From the NCBI GenBank assembly GCA_023412715.1, contig JAEZCC010000003.1, forward strand, positions 1-64,000: DNA of 64,000 nucleotides, written 5' to 3'. Numbering within the stretch: position 1 is the stretch's first letter; each line of letters begins with the position of its first letter. Below the pieces are notes generated by a model. That model had not been told where the DNA came from, searched no databases, and saw nothing but the letters and a program-made list of their open reading frames with translations. Position numbers and translations under genes: made by a program. The DNA comes from Bacillota bacterium (GTDB taxonomy: Bacteria > Bacillota > Clostridia > Oscillospirales > Acutalibacteraceae). Positions 42,346 to 51,792 of the stretch are shown here, in pieces.

Positions 42346-43045
42346 AATTAATAATAAATGAAGCCGCCTAAGCGTAAAATTGAAAAGATAAAATCTTCTC
42401 ATGCAAAATCGGCGGATTCCCGCCTGTGCCGGCAGAAGCAGCCCGGCACGGGAAAGAACGGAAAGAAGAACCTCGGGGCGGCTGCCCTTTCTCTTTCCGG
42501 GCGTCCGGCCGGAAGGCGCCGGCGCAAAGAGAGGCCCTTTCTTTCTTCCGTTTTCTGATCCCGATTCCGGCGGATCCCTCTCCCGGACGGCCGCAGACGG
42601 AAGATTTTCCATCGATTTAAAGCATCAAATTTCAGATTTTCCTTGCAAGGCGGCGAAAAAGTTGTTATAATCTTAAGTAAATATTATTTTGCATATTGCC
42701 CTGTTGAAAATCTCAATAAACTTTATAAACAGAACTTCTGCAAGCAACAAATAAATATTGCGTTGATGAATTTTCGTTTTTCCGGGATGCAAAGCTTCAT
42801 CAGCCTGATTTTGTGTAGGACATGCTCAAAGAAGAGTGTGTCCTATGTTTAGTATAAGTGTTACTTCTTTGCTTTACAAGGCAAAAGCGGAGGACCACGG
42901 CGCGGCAAGGTCAGGCGCGGGCGAAATCCGGTTCTTTTTCGCGGGAATCCGCAGGCTTTGCAGCAGGAGGGATGAGTCAAGGAGTTGGGGAGCAGCATAG
43001 AGACGACGGAAGGACCCGAACGAAATCTTTTAAGGAGTGGACAAT
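42346..43045 (+). other. 700-base intergenic/leader region ahead of the opp operon
   Basis: No convincing protein gene. The second promoter (42643-42671) leaves a ~370-base leader. In it, TAGGACA and TGTCCTA (about 42816-42846) form a hairpin with an inner CTC/GAG pairing. Farther on there are purine-rich stretches (CAGGAGGGATGAGTCAAGGAG) but no long open frame. No riboswitch family was recognised. Confidence 0.4.
42643..42671 (+). promoter_or_regulatory. Predicted promoter of the oligopeptide transporter operon
   Basis: TTGCAA (42643-42648), 17 bases, TATAAT (42666-42671). It is the nearest good promoter to oppB. Confidence 0.6.
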
Positions 43046-43963
43046 GTGACGAGTTATGTGGTTAAGCGCATAGGGTATGCGCTGCTGACGATTTTTCTGA
43101 TCTCACTGATTACCTTTTTTCTGATGAATATTATCCCGGGCGGTCCTTTTCTGAGTGAAAAGAACATGTCCCCCAATATTCTGGCTGCGCTGAAAGCCAA
43201 ATACGGTCTGGATCGGCCGCTCTGGCAGCAGTACATAAGCTACATGGGCAACCTTGTGCAGGGGGATTTCGGCGTTTCGCTCAAGCAGCTCGGCCGCTCG
43301 GCAAACGATATTATCTTTTCCACCTTCCCCGTTTCCGCAAGGCTGGGCGGGCTTGCCATTCTGTTTGCCCTCATTCTGGGCATCGTGATGGGTTCCCTGG
43401 CGGCGCTGAACCACGGCAAAGCCGTCGACCACGTTCTCATGGTCATCTCCACCGTCGGCATCGCGGTGCCGAGCTTCGTGGTTTCTTCCGTCCTTATGGT
43501 GGTGTTCGGGGTTTACCTGAAAGTTCTGCCCACCATCGGCCTGAAAACCCCCGTCTCGTACATTATGCCTGTGACGGCGCTCGCATTTTACCCCATGGCT
43601 TACATCACCCGGCTGATGCGCTCGAGCATGCTTGACGCGCTGAGCCAGGACTACATCCGCACGGCGGTTTCGAAGGGGGTCGGCCGGTTCTTCGTGCTGT
43701 TCAAGCACGCCATGCGCAACGCGATCATCCCCGTCATTACTTATGTCGGCCCCATGCTGGCCTACACGGTAACGGGCAGCTTTGTTGTGGAGACCGTTTT
43801 CAATATTCCGGGGCTCGGGCGCGAATTCATCAAATGCATCATGAGCCGCGACTATCCCCTGGTGATGGGCACGACAATCTTTCTTGCCGTCCTTCTCGTG
43901 TTTATGAACGTAGTCGTCGACGTTCTGTACAAAATCGTCGACCCGCGCATCAAGCTGAAGTAG
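43046..43963 (+). CDS. oppB: Oligopeptide ABC transporter permease OppB
   Basis: A 305-residue permease with six helices, the N-terminal YVVKRIGYALLTIFLIS helix and the long binding-protein-dependent transport domain typical of OppB/DppB (LMRSSMLDALSQDYIRTAVSKG as the EAA loop). GTG 43046 is eight bases from AAGGAG. First gene of a five-gene operon that imports peptides; gene order B-C-D-F-A puts the binding protein last. Confidence 0.93.
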   Translation: MTSYVVKRIGYALLTIFLISLITFFLMNIIPGGPFLSEKNMSPNILAALKAKYGLDRPLWQQYISYMGNLVQGDFGVSLKQLGRSANDIIFSTFPVSARLGGLAILFALILGIVMGSLAALNHGKAVDHVLMVISTVGIAVPSFVVSSVLMVVFGVYLKVLPTIGLKTPVSYIMPVTALAFYPMAYITRLMRSSMLDALSQDYIRTAVSKGVGRFFVLFKHAMRNAIIPVITYVGPMLAYTVTGSFVVETVFNIPGLGREFIKCIMSRDYPLVMGTTIFLAVLLVFMNVVVDVLYKIVDPRIKLK

Positions 43964-43981
43964 AAAGACAGGTAAGAAGGA

Positions 43982-45040
43982 ATGAAAGAATTGAAAATGA
44001 AAAAGAATCCCCTTTCACTGCAGCTTGACACCTCCGATTTTCTCCCCGCAACCGAGGAAGAGAAGAAAGAGCTTGTCGTCATGCGGGAAAGCACGACTTA
44101 CTGGAAAGACGCATTCCGCCGTCTTCGCCAGAATAAAATCGCCATGACGGCGCTGATTGTCGTCGTTCTGATTATGATCTGCGCGTTCATTGTTCCGCAT
44201 TTTTACCCGTACAGCTACGACCAGCAGATCCGCGGAAGCGAGGATCTGTTCCCGATGCAGTATTCCGATTCCGAGATGCAGGCCATCGCCAAGGGCACTT
44301 CTGTCTTTCCTCACTTCTTCGGGACCGATTCCTTCGGGCGCGACCTTGCGGCCCGCACGATGGTCGGCGCGAGGATTTCGCTTCTGGTCGGCATCATCGC
44401 GACGGCGCTGGTCCTGATTATCGGCAGCATTTACGGCGCGATTTCCGGTTACTTCGGCGGCAAGGTCGACATGATTATGATGCGAATCGTCGACATGATC
44501 TACTCGATTCCTGACATGCTGATTATCATTCTGCTGCAGGTTTCGCTGAAAGAGCCGCTGACCGCTCTGTTCAACAGCAACCCTGCGTTTGCAAACCTTC
44601 AGTCGCTGGGCGTCGGCCTTATCAGTATCTTTATCACCTTCAGCCTTCTTTACTGGGTCAACATGGCCCGTATTGTGCGCGGTGAGATTATGGCCCTAAA
44701 GGAGCAGGAGTTCGTCATGTCGGCCAAGGCGCTCGGCGCTTCGGACCGCAAGATTATCCTTCGGCATCTGCTGCCGAACTGCATCGGCGTGCTGATTGTG
44801 ACCGCGACCCTGCAAATCCCCTCCGCCATTTTTACAGAAGCGACGCTGAGCTTCCTCGGCCTGGGCGTTTCCGTTCCTATGGCCAGCCTGGGGTCCCTTG
44901 CTTCCGACGCGCTGGAGGGAATCTATTCCTATTCCTACCGTCTGATTGTGCCTGCCGTCGTCATCAGCCTTATCATCCTCTCTTTCAATCTGCTGGGGGA
45001 TGGCCTGCGTGATGCCTTCGACCCGAAGATGAAAAAGTAG
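43982..45040 (+). CDS. oppC: Oligopeptide ABC transporter permease OppC
   Basis: A 352-residue OppC-type permease. A long cytoplasmic N-terminus (about 1-55) leads to the first helix, then an extracytoplasmic loop, GTDSFGRDLAARTMVGARIS (diagnostic for OppC/DppC) and the EAA loop KEQEFVMSAKALGASDRKI. The start at 43982 is preferred by position after oppB; the ribosome site is close, and TTG 43991 is possible. Confidence 0.92.
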   Translation: MKELKMKKNPLSLQLDTSDFLPATEEEKKELVVMRESTTYWKDAFRRLRQNKIAMTALIVVVLIMICAFIVPHFYPYSYDQQIRGSEDLFPMQYSDSEMQAIAKGTSVFPHFFGTDSFGRDLAARTMVGARISLLVGIIATALVLIIGSIYGAISGYFGGKVDMIMMRIVDMIYSIPDMLIIILLQVSLKEPLTALFNSNPAFANLQSLGVGLISIFITFSLLYWVNMARIVRGEIMALKEQEFVMSAKALGASDRKIILRHLLPNCIGVLIVTATLQIPSAIFTEATLSFLGLGVSVPMASLGSLASDALEGIYSYSYRLIVPAVVISLIILSFNLLGDGLRDAFDPKMKK

Positions 45041-45051
45041 GAGGGCGAAAA

Positions 45052-46062
45052 ATGAACGAAAATCGTTTGCTCGATATTGACAATCTGCAGGTTTCTTTCT
45101 TTACGCCTGCCGGCGAGGTAAAAGCCGTGAACGGCATCTCGTATTCCATGAACTACGGCGAGGTGCTGGGAATCGTCGGCGAATCCGGAAGCGGCAAGAG
45201 CGTTTCGGCCTACACGCTGATGGGGCTGATTGCCAACCCCGGCAAAATCGTCGGCGGCTCCATCAAGTTCAACGGCCACGAGATTGAAAAGATGTCCGAA
45301 AGGGAATTCCGCAAAATGCGCGGCAGCGAGGTCAGCATCATTTTCCAGGACCCGATGACGTCGCTGAACCCGGTCTACACCATCGGCAACCAGCTGACGG
45401 AGATGCTGCGCCTGCACACGGACATGAACCGCCAGCAGCGCCGCGCAAGGGCCATTGAGCTCTTGGGGCTGGTCGGCATCAACGAGCCGGAACGGCGCCT
45501 GAAACAGTACCCCCACGAATTTTCAGGCGGCATGCGCCAGAGGGTCATGATTGCGATGGGCCTCGCCTGCCAGCCGAAGCTGCTGATTGCGGATGAGCCG
45601 ACCACCGCGCTGGACGTGACCATTCAGGCGCAGATTATGGAGCTGATGGTCGACCTCAAGAAAAAAATCAATATGTCGATTATCCTCATCACCCACGACT
45701 TGGGCGTCGTCTCCGACGTGTGCGACCGCATCGTCGTCATGTACGCCGGCAAGATTGTGGAGATAGGAAGCACCGACGATATCTTCTACAACCCGAAGCA
45801 CTGCTACACCCGCGGCCTGCTCCGCTCCATTCCGAAAATCAGCGAAAAGGCCCACGAACGTCTGGTGCCCATCGAGGGGACCCCGGTGGACCTGCTCAAT
45901 CCGCCCGCCGGATGCCCGTTCGCCCCGCGCTGCGACCAGTGCATGAAGATCTGCCTGAAGAAGATGCCCGATTTTACGGAGATCAGCCCGGGACACAAGA
46001 GCGCCTGCTGGCTGCTGCAGAAAGAGGAGTTTGAAAAAGCGCAGGGAGGGGAAAAAGCATGA
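45052..46062 (+). CDS. oppD: Oligopeptide ABC transporter ATPase OppD
   Basis: A 336-residue ATPase: Walker A GESGSGKS (about 43-50), signature FSGGMRQRVMIAMGLA, Walker B LLIADEPTTALDV, switch histidine in ITHDLGVV. The C-terminal oligo/dipeptide extension has the cysteine cluster (CPFAPRCDQCMKICLKK, about 285-305), which in homologues binds a 4Fe-4S cluster. ATG 45052 with TAGGAGGG. Pairs with OppF. Confidence 0.95.
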   Translation: MNENRLLDIDNLQVSFFTPAGEVKAVNGISYSMNYGEVLGIVGESGSGKSVSAYTLMGLIANPGKIVGGSIKFNGHEIEKMSEREFRKMRGSEVSIIFQDPMTSLNPVYTIGNQLTEMLRLHTDMNRQQRRARAIELLGLVGINEPERRLKQYPHEFSGGMRQRVMIAMGLACQPKLLIADEPTTALDVTIQAQIMELMVDLKKKINMSIILITHDLGVVSDVCDRIVVMYAGKIVEIGSTDDIFYNPKHCYTRGLLRSIPKISEKAHERLVPIEGTPVDLLNPPAGCPFAPRCDQCMKICLKKMPDFTEISPGHKSACWLLQKEEFEKAQGGEKA

Positions 46063-47027
46063 GCAAAAAGCTTCTGGAAGTTCAGCACCTCCAGCAATTT
46101 TTCCCGGTCAAGGGAAAGCTTTTTCAAAAACAGTACGTTCAGGCTGTGGACGATATTTCGTTTTATATCGACAAGGGCGAGACCTTCGGCCTCGTAGGGG
46201 AAAGCGGCTGCGGGAAGACGACCACGGGGAGGACCATCCTGCGCCTTTACGAACCCACCGGGGGGAAGATTATCTACGACGGCACCGACGTGACCAATGT
46301 GGATTTCACGCCTTACCGCAAAAAGATGCAGATTGTCTTTCAGGACCCGTACGCTTCGCTCGACCCCCGCATGACCGTCGGCGATATCGTCGGGGAACCG
46401 ATCGACATCCACCACCTTGCGTCCAACGCCAAAGAGCGCAACGACAGGATCCTTACCCTGCTTGAGCAGGTCGGCCTGAACTCGGAGCACGCCAACCGCT
46501 ACCCGCACGAATTTTCCGGCGGGCAGCGCCAGAGAATCGGAATCGCGCGCGCACTCGCGGTAAACCCCGAATTCATTGTCTGCGACGAGCCGATTTCGGC
46601 GCTGGACGTCTCCATTCAGGCGCAGGTCGTCAACATGTTCGAGGACCTGCAGGAAAAGATGGGCCTTACTTATCTTTTCATCGCGCACGACCTCGCCATC
46701 GTAAAACATATCAGCAACCGCATCGGCGTCATGTATCTGGGAAAAATGGTAGAGATGGCGTCGAGCGACGCTTTATATGCGCACCCGCTCCACCCTTACA
46801 CGCAGAGCCTTCTGTCCGCTATCCCGATTCCGGACCCGGAGCAAAGCCGGAAACGGAACCGCATCGTTCTGGAAGGCGACGTACCCAGCCCGCTGAACCC
46901 GCCTTCCGGCTGCCGCTTCCGCACCCGCTGTCCCTACGCGACGGAGCGCTGTGCCCAGGAGATCCCGGAATTCAAGGAATATGATACGGGACATTTCGCA
47001 GCCTGCCACCGGATCGGCGAATTTTAA
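46059..47027 (+). CDS. oppF: Oligopeptide ABC transporter ATPase OppF
   Basis: A 322-residue ATPase overlapping oppD by four bases (ATGA). Walker A GESGCGKTT (about 48-56), signature FSGGQRQRIGIARALA, Walker B FIVCDEPISALDV, and the C-terminal cysteine-containing extension (GCRFRTRCPYATERC). Second half of the ATPase heterodimer. Confidence 0.95.
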   Translation: MSKKLLEVQHLQQFFPVKGKLFQKQYVQAVDDISFYIDKGETFGLVGESGCGKTTTGRTILRLYEPTGGKIIYDGTDVTNVDFTPYRKKMQIVFQDPYASLDPRMTVGDIVGEPIDIHHLASNAKERNDRILTLLEQVGLNSEHANRYPHEFSGGQRQRIGIARALAVNPEFIVCDEPISALDVSIQAQVVNMFEDLQEKMGLTYLFIAHDLAIVKHISNRIGVMYLGKMVEMASSDALYAHPLHPYTQSLLSAIPIPDPEQSRKRNRIVLEGDVPSPLNPPSGCRFRTRCPYATERCAQEIPEFKEYDTGHFAACHRIGEF

Positions 47028-47092
47028 AATCGGATTTTGGCTTGCCCTGCAAGTTGAAATAATATTCCAAATTTGAAATTGGAGGGAATCTT

Positions 47093-48754
47093 ATGAAAAA
47101 GCTAGTATCGCTGGCGCTGGCCCTCGCCCTGATGGCGACCGCTTTTACCGGCTGCAGCAAGGGGACGTCTCTGTCCTCGTCTGAAGCCGGCACCGCCTCT
47201 GCCGCTACGAGCGGCACGACCGCCGGCAAGACGCTGAACGTATGCGTCGGTCCGGAACCGGAAAGCATTGACCCCAGCCTGAACCAGGCAGTGGACGTCA
47301 CCACGGAAATTCAGCATATGTTCGAGGGTCTGACGAAATACACCCCGGACGGTTATGTCAACGCCGAAGCAAAGAGCATTGACAAAAGCGCGGACGGCAA
47401 GACCTACACTATCAAGCTCCGCGACGACATCAAATGGTCCGACGGCAAAGCCGTCACCGCGCAGGATTACGTCTACGCGTGGCAGCGCACGGTCGACCCG
47501 AAGACGGCCTCTCCGTACAACTATATCTTCGACCCGGTTGTCAACGCGACCGACATTTACACCGGCAAGAACAAGGACGTCACCTCCCTCGGCGTGAAGG
47601 CGGTTGACGACAAGACGCTGGAAGTCAAGCTGACTGCTCCGTGCCCCTATTTCAACGAGCTGCTTTCTTTCACCGCCTACGGCCCGCTGCGCAAGGACGT
47701 TGTCGAAGGCAACGACAAATGGACGCAGGATCCGAAGACCTATATCTCCAACGGCCCCTACAAGCTGCAGAGCTGGAGCCACAAAGACAGCCTGGTCGTG
47801 ACGAAGAACCCGTATTACTACGACAAGGATAAGGTCACCTGGGATTCCATCAAATTCGTCCTTCTGGAAGACGACACGGCGATTCTCGCGGCATACCAGA
47901 ACGGCGAGATCGACTTTGCCTATCCGCTTTCCGTCGCCGAGATCCCGGCCTGGAAAGACAAGGCGGATTTCCACAACGATCCCGAATCCGGCATCACCTA
48001 TTTTGAGTTCAACGTGAACAAGAAACCGTTCGACAACGCAAAGGTCCGTCAGGCCCTTTCGCTCGCCGTGGACCGCAACTATATTGTCACCAAGGTCACA
48101 AAAGCGGACCAGACCGTGGCGGGCGGCTTTGTTCCCCCGACCATCAAGGATGCGGACACCTCGAAGACCTTCCGCTCCGTCGGCGGCGACTACTTCTCGC
48201 CCAAGGCTGAGGATTACGAAAAGAACGTCGCTCAGGCCAAGCAGCTTCTCTCTGAAGCCGGCTACCCGAATGGCAAGGGCTTCCCGACGTTCGAATATTC
48301 CACGAACCCGGGCTCTGCAAACCAGGCTGTAGCCGAGGCTCTGCAGAACATGTGGAAGACCGAGCTGGGCATCAACTGCACCATCGCAACTCCGGAATGG
48401 GCGACCTTCATTGCAAACCGCAACAAGGGCGACTTCCAGGTTGCGCGCGGCGGCTGGAATGCCGACTACAACGACCCGATGACCTTCCTGAACCTGTTCG
48501 TCACGGGCGGCGGCAACAACGACCCGAAATACTCCAACAAAGACTACGACGCCCTGATCCAAAAGGCCATGACGACCGACGACAACACCATCCGTATGCC
48601 CGCCTTCCACGATGCGGAAGCCATGCTGATGAAGGATATGCCTGTCGTTCCGCTCTACTACGCAACCCGCGTCTACCTGCGTAATCCGAAGATGCAGAAC
48701 TACTATATGTCTCCCTTCGGGTTCGACTATTTCATGTACACGACAGAAGGCTGA
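47093..48754 (+). CDS. oppA: Oligopeptide-binding lipoprotein OppA
   Basis: A 553-residue family 5 extracellular binding protein. The signal peptide ends in a lipobox (FTGC, Cys about 20) and is followed by a Ser/Ala-rich linker and VCVGPEPESIDPSLNQAVD, the usual family 5 start. DVYAWQRTVDPKTASPYNY-type sequence near 120-140 is conserved in OppA. ATG 47093 with TTGGAGGGA. It closes the operon; a strong terminator follows. Confidence 0.93.
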   Translation: MKKLVSLALALALMATAFTGCSKGTSLSSSEAGTASAATSGTTAGKTLNVCVGPEPESIDPSLNQAVDVTTEIQHMFEGLTKYTPDGYVNAEAKSIDKSADGKTYTIKLRDDIKWSDGKAVTAQDYVYAWQRTVDPKTASPYNYIFDPVVNATDIYTGKNKDVTSLGVKAVDDKTLEVKLTAPCPYFNELLSFTAYGPLRKDVVEGNDKWTQDPKTYISNGPYKLQSWSHKDSLVVTKNPYYYDKDKVTWDSIKFVLLEDDTAILAAYQNGEIDFAYPLSVAEIPAWKDKADFHNDPESGITYFEFNVNKKPFDNAKVRQALSLAVDRNYIVTKVTKADQTVAGGFVPPTIKDADTSKTFRSVGGDYFSPKAEDYEKNVAQAKQLLSEAGYPNGKGFPTFEYSTNPGSANQAVAEALQNMWKTELGINCTIATPEWATFIANRNKGDFQVARGGWNADYNDPMTFLNLFVTGGGNNDPKYSNKDYDALIQKAMTTDDNTIRMPAFHDAEAMLMKDMPVVPLYYATRVYLRNPKMQNYYMSPFGFDYFMYTTEG

Positions 48755-48775
48755 TTTTTAAAAGCCTGATACGAC

Positions 48776-48810
48776 AAGGGCCGCTGCGGAAAATTTCCGC
48801 AGCGGCCCTT
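48776..48810. terminator. Terminator between oppA and the dipeptidase gene
   Basis: A perfect 17-bp inverted repeat (AAGGGCCGCTGCGGAAA with its complement) around a single base, so the real loop is the A/T centre. It is followed by TCGTGCCGTTTT on the plus strand and CTTGTCGT on the minus strand. Confidence 0.7.
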
Positions 48811-48859
48811 TCGTGCCGTTTTGCCGGTTCCGGGGAACAGAACCGCGTTCCCCAGTTTT

Positions 48860-49792
48860 TTATTGATCCAAATTTTCCGCAAAAAAGCGGCGTACGTTGG
48901 AATAGAAAATGCGGTCGGCGATGTCCGCCCCGAACTCCCCGGCGACACGGCCGTACAGGTCGGCCATGTCTTCCAGGCCATGGATGCCCTGCACGAGCTC
49001 GCAGCCGTCGAAATCGGAACCGACGGCTATGGTGTTCTCGCCGCCGAGACGGAGAAAATGATCGATATGGCGGAGGATGTCGTCCGGTACGGCGTTATCG
49101 TCGGCAAGAAAATTTTTGTAGAAGTTGATGCCCGCAAGGCCGCCGCCCTGCACAAGCTCGCGGAACTGGTCGTCCGTCAGGTTGCGCTTGACGCCGCAGA
49201 GGGCCTTCGAATCGGAATGGGACGCGACGAACGGCTTCTGGGACGTCCGCGCGACGTCCCAGAAGCCTTTTTCGGAAAGATGGGACACGTCGACAACGAC
49301 ATTGAGGCGGTTCATCTCGCGGACGAGGTCGAACCCGAATGGGGTCAGCCCGCCCGCGTCCGGGACCATGCAGCCGTCGCCGGCTTCGCACCGTGCGTTC
49401 CACGTCAGGGTGATGAGCCGGACGCCCGCCTGCTGCGCGTCGTAGAGATGCTCCATGCGTCCCCCAAGCGCGGCCGACCCCTCGATGGAAAGGAGGGCGA
49501 TCTCTTTTGGGGCCTCTTCCGCCTTCCGGATGTCTCCGGACGAGCGGCAGAAAGACGCCAGGTCGGAATTCCGCTCCATTTCCCGGGCAAAAAACGCCGC
49601 CAGATCGCTGAAATAGCGGTAGGCGTTTTCTCCCCGCAGCTCGTCTTCGAGCCAGATGGCAAACACCTGCCCCCAGGTCCCGTAACGGCTCCCCTTTTCG
49701 AGGCTTACGCTCAGGCCGGGCGCCGCTCTCAGGCTCAGATTCTTTTTGCGGCACTCCGAAATGGTGTCGCAGTGAAGATCAAAATATTTCAC
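48860..49792 (-). CDS. Dipeptidase, peptidase family M19 (renal dipeptidase-like)
   Basis: A 310-residue zinc dipeptidase with an amidohydrolase-fold TIM barrel. Metal ligands are visible in order: DLHCDT (about 5-10), the bridging Glu in LSIEGSAAL, the His in VDVSHLS and in VASHSDS, and the Asp in AVGSDFDGC. No signal peptide, so it probably cleaves imported dipeptides in the cytoplasm. Adjacent to, but on the other strand from, the oligopeptide importer. Start ATG 49792 with AAGGAGG. Confidence 0.93.
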   Translation of the reverse strand: MKYFDLHCDTISECRKKNLSLRAAPGLSVSLEKGSRYGTWGQVFAIWLEDELRGENAYRYFSDLAAFFAREMERNSDLASFCRSSGDIRKAEEAPKEIALLSIEGSAALGGRMEHLYDAQQAGVRLITLTWNARCEAGDGCMVPDAGGLTPFGFDLVREMNRLNVVVDVSHLSEKGFWDVARTSQKPFVASHSDSKALCGVKRNLTDDQFRELVQGGGLAGINFYKNFLADDNAVPDDILRHIDHFLRLGGENTIAVGSDFDGCELVQGIHGLEDMADLYGRVAGEFGADIADRIFYSNVRRFFAENLDQ

Positions 49793-49843
49793 GGATTTTC
49801 CTCCTTCCGGAAATTCCGGGCCTCTGCGCTTCCGCGCCCGGCG

Positions 49844-50587
49844 TCACCGCTCCTGCGCCCGGCGGCCGCAGGCTTCGAGAAACAGGCCGAAAATTTTCTG
49901 CATGGTCTCGTCGCCGGCCGCGGCCATCAGCTCGGGGTGCCACTGCACGCCCAGGATCCACGATCCCGCCGTGCTTTCAATGGCCTCGACCACGCCGTCC
50001 TTCGAACGCGCCCCAATTAGAAAGCCGTCCGCAACCTTTTTCACGGCCTGATGGTGGAAGCTGTTTGTCAGAATCTCTTTCCCCAGAACGGGGAACAGCA
50101 CGCTGCCGTCGCTGACGGCGACCGTATGGCTCGCGCGGGACGACTCCGCGTCCTGAAAATGCTTCACGGTGAAGGCGGTTTCTTTCCGCAGGTCCTGATA
50201 CAGCGTCCCGCCGAAAAAGACATTGATGGCCTGAATCCCCCGGCAGATGCCGAGAATCGGCTTCTTCTGCCCGACGGCCGCCCGAATGGAAACGAGATCC
50301 AGATGATCGCGCTCCGGGCTGAAGGCCCCCTGCCCCCACGACGGCTCCTCGCCGTAAAGCTGCGTCTGCAGGTCATTCCCTCCCGTTACGAGCAGGCCGT
50401 CCACGCCCTTCACCGCCTCGGCAAGGACTTCGTCGCTTTCGGCGGGAGGGAGGACGACCGGCAGCCCTCCGGAGTTGAGCACTGACAGGATGTACGCGTA
50501 GCTGACGGAAACGGCCTTGTTGATTCTGTTCAAATCGGGATCCTGGCTTTTGATTCCCGCAAGGATTCCGACGACCGGTCTTTTCAT
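49844..50587 (-). CDS. Gamma-glutamyl-gamma-aminobutyrate hydrolase-like class I amidotransferase (C26)
   Basis: A 247-residue peptidase C26/PuuD-type protein. The triad is visible: Cys in LGICRGIQAINV (nucleophile elbow) and His/Glu in LGVQWHPELM. The N-terminal strand reads KRPVVGILAG. Members hydrolyse gamma-glutamyl amides. With the dipeptidase encoded downstream it forms a small peptide-processing operon beside opp; the stretch between the two genes is 51 bases. Start ATG 50587 with AAGGAGC. Confidence 0.88.
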   Translation of the reverse strand: MKRPVVGILAGIKSQDPDLNRINKAVSVSYAYILSVLNSGGLPVVLPPAESDEVLAEAVKGVDGLLVTGGNDLQTQLYGEEPSWGQGAFSPERDHLDLVSIRAAVGQKKPILGICRGIQAINVFFGGTLYQDLRKETAFTVKHFQDAESSRASHTVAVSDGSVLFPVLGKEILTNSFHHQAVKKVADGFLIGARSKDGVVEAIESTAGSWILGVQWHPELMAAAGDETMQKIFGLFLEACGRRAQER

Positions 50588-50712
50588 GTGAGAAGCTCCT
50601 TTGAGAAAACCGGCGGCAGAAAAAGCGCCGGCGGCGCACGGGGCGCCGTTTTTTCCATTATAGGCTTCCGCGGCCGGGCGGTCAAGGCTGCGCCGGCACA
50701 GAGAATCCGCCG

Positions 50713-50741
50713 TTGAACCGCAGACGGAAATACGGTATAAT
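50713..50741 (+). promoter_or_regulatory. Predicted promoter of the Cof-type phosphatase gene
   Basis: TTGAAC (50713-50718), 17 bases, TATAAT (50736-50741), about 90 bases before the gene's ATG. Confidence 0.6.
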
Positions 50742-50829
50742 CAAGAGCGGAGAAAGGCCCCGCACCACGCCGCAGCATTCGCCGCGCGGGAAACGCAGAC
50801 GGCGGAAATCTGAAATTTTGGAGAAAAAA

Positions 50830-51621
50830 ATGAATTCTAAAACCGTATTCTTCGATATCGACGGGACGCTGCTCGCGCCCCGAAACGGCCTTGATTTTCA
50901 GATGCCGCCCAGCACCCCCGAGGCGCTTCGCCTGCTGAAAGAGAACGGCCACCGCATCGCAATCAGCTCCGGCAGGCAGGAGGAATTCATCCGCAGGTTT
51001 TTCCCCGGCCTTTTCGACAGCTTTGTCGCGATGAACGGCACGCACATCGTCTACGAAGGGAGAACGGTGATGGACCGCCCGTTTTCCGGGGCGCGCGTCC
51101 GCGAGCTGATGGCCCGCTTCGACGCTTTCGGCTGCGAATATGTGTTCGTCGGCCAGCACCGCGGCTGGGCCCGCCGCATCCCCGGGTCGCTGATCGGCTA
51201 CATGAACCATTCCTATGGAATCCCGGATTTTCTGATTACCGAGTGGAAGCCGGAAGACGTCAGGGCGAACATGATGGATTTTGTATTTGAGAGCGACGCG
51301 GACTACGAACGGCAGGCCGGCGCCTTCACCGACGACATGATTCTGAACCGCCACCCAGGCGCGCTGACCAGCGATCTGAGCTTCCGCGGGTGGAACAAGG
51401 CGCAGGGCATCGCGGAATTTCTCCGCTACGCGGGGATTGCAAAGGAAGATACCGTCGCGTTCGGCGACGGCTTCAACGATATCGGCATGATGGGCGCGGT
51501 GGGATGCTCCGTGGCGATGGGAAACGCCGTGGCGGAGGTAAAACAGGCCGCCGACTATGTTACGACGAATCTGTTCGACGACGGCATCTACAACGGCCTG
51601 CGGCACCTCGGGCTGATCTGA
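50830..51621 (+). CDS. Cof-type HAD superfamily hydrolase
   Basis: A 263-residue class IIB HAD phosphatase: nucleophile motif FFDIDGTLL (about 6-14), motif II in ISSGRQ, a C2B cap domain, motif III lysine in RGWNKAQGI and motif IV GDGFNDIGMM. These act on sugar phosphates, nucleotides or flavin precursors; the substrate is unknown. ATG 50830 has TTGGAG; the 39-codon upstream extension overlaps the promoter and is not coding. Single-gene unit. Confidence 0.9.
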   Translation: MNSKTVFFDIDGTLLAPRNGLDFQMPPSTPEALRLLKENGHRIAISSGRQEEFIRRFFPGLFDSFVAMNGTHIVYEGRTVMDRPFSGARVRELMARFDAFGCEYVFVGQHRGWARRIPGSLIGYMNHSYGIPDFLITEWKPEDVRANMMDFVFESDADYERQAGAFTDDMILNRHPGALTSDLSFRGWNKAQGIAEFLRYAGIAKEDTVAFGDGFNDIGMMGAVGCSVAMGNAVAEVKQAADYVTTNLFDDGIYNGLRHLGLI

Positions 51622-51682
51622 ATCCGGCACGCCGCCCGGCGCGCTTATTCCCCGCACTTTTGAAATCTTCGGAAGAATAGAC

Positions 51683-51712
51683 TTGCAAATGCAAGCCATT
51701 TGTATTTATAAT
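51683..51712 (+). promoter_or_regulatory. Promoter of the metal ABC transporter with a palindrome in its spacer
   Basis: TTGCAA (51683-51688), 18 bases, TATAAT (51707-51712). CAAATG-caagc-CATTTG (51686-51702) is an inverted repeat between the hexamers, the right place for a metal-dependent repressor. It does not match the Zur, MntR or PerR boxes I know. Confidence 0.6.
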
Positions 51713-51792
51713 AGATTTTGTGGCGGGCCCTTCCGTCCGGCTGGACCCGGGGCCCAAAAAAACGCAAGTACCGCAAAGGAGATTTCTGCGCT

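Noticed and set aside
42358..42558. A 66-codon basic frame just after the promoter at 42317
   Set aside because: It has no ribosome site and low complexity (Lys/Arg/Gly/Pro) with no conserved pattern. A leaderless gene is possible but unsupported.
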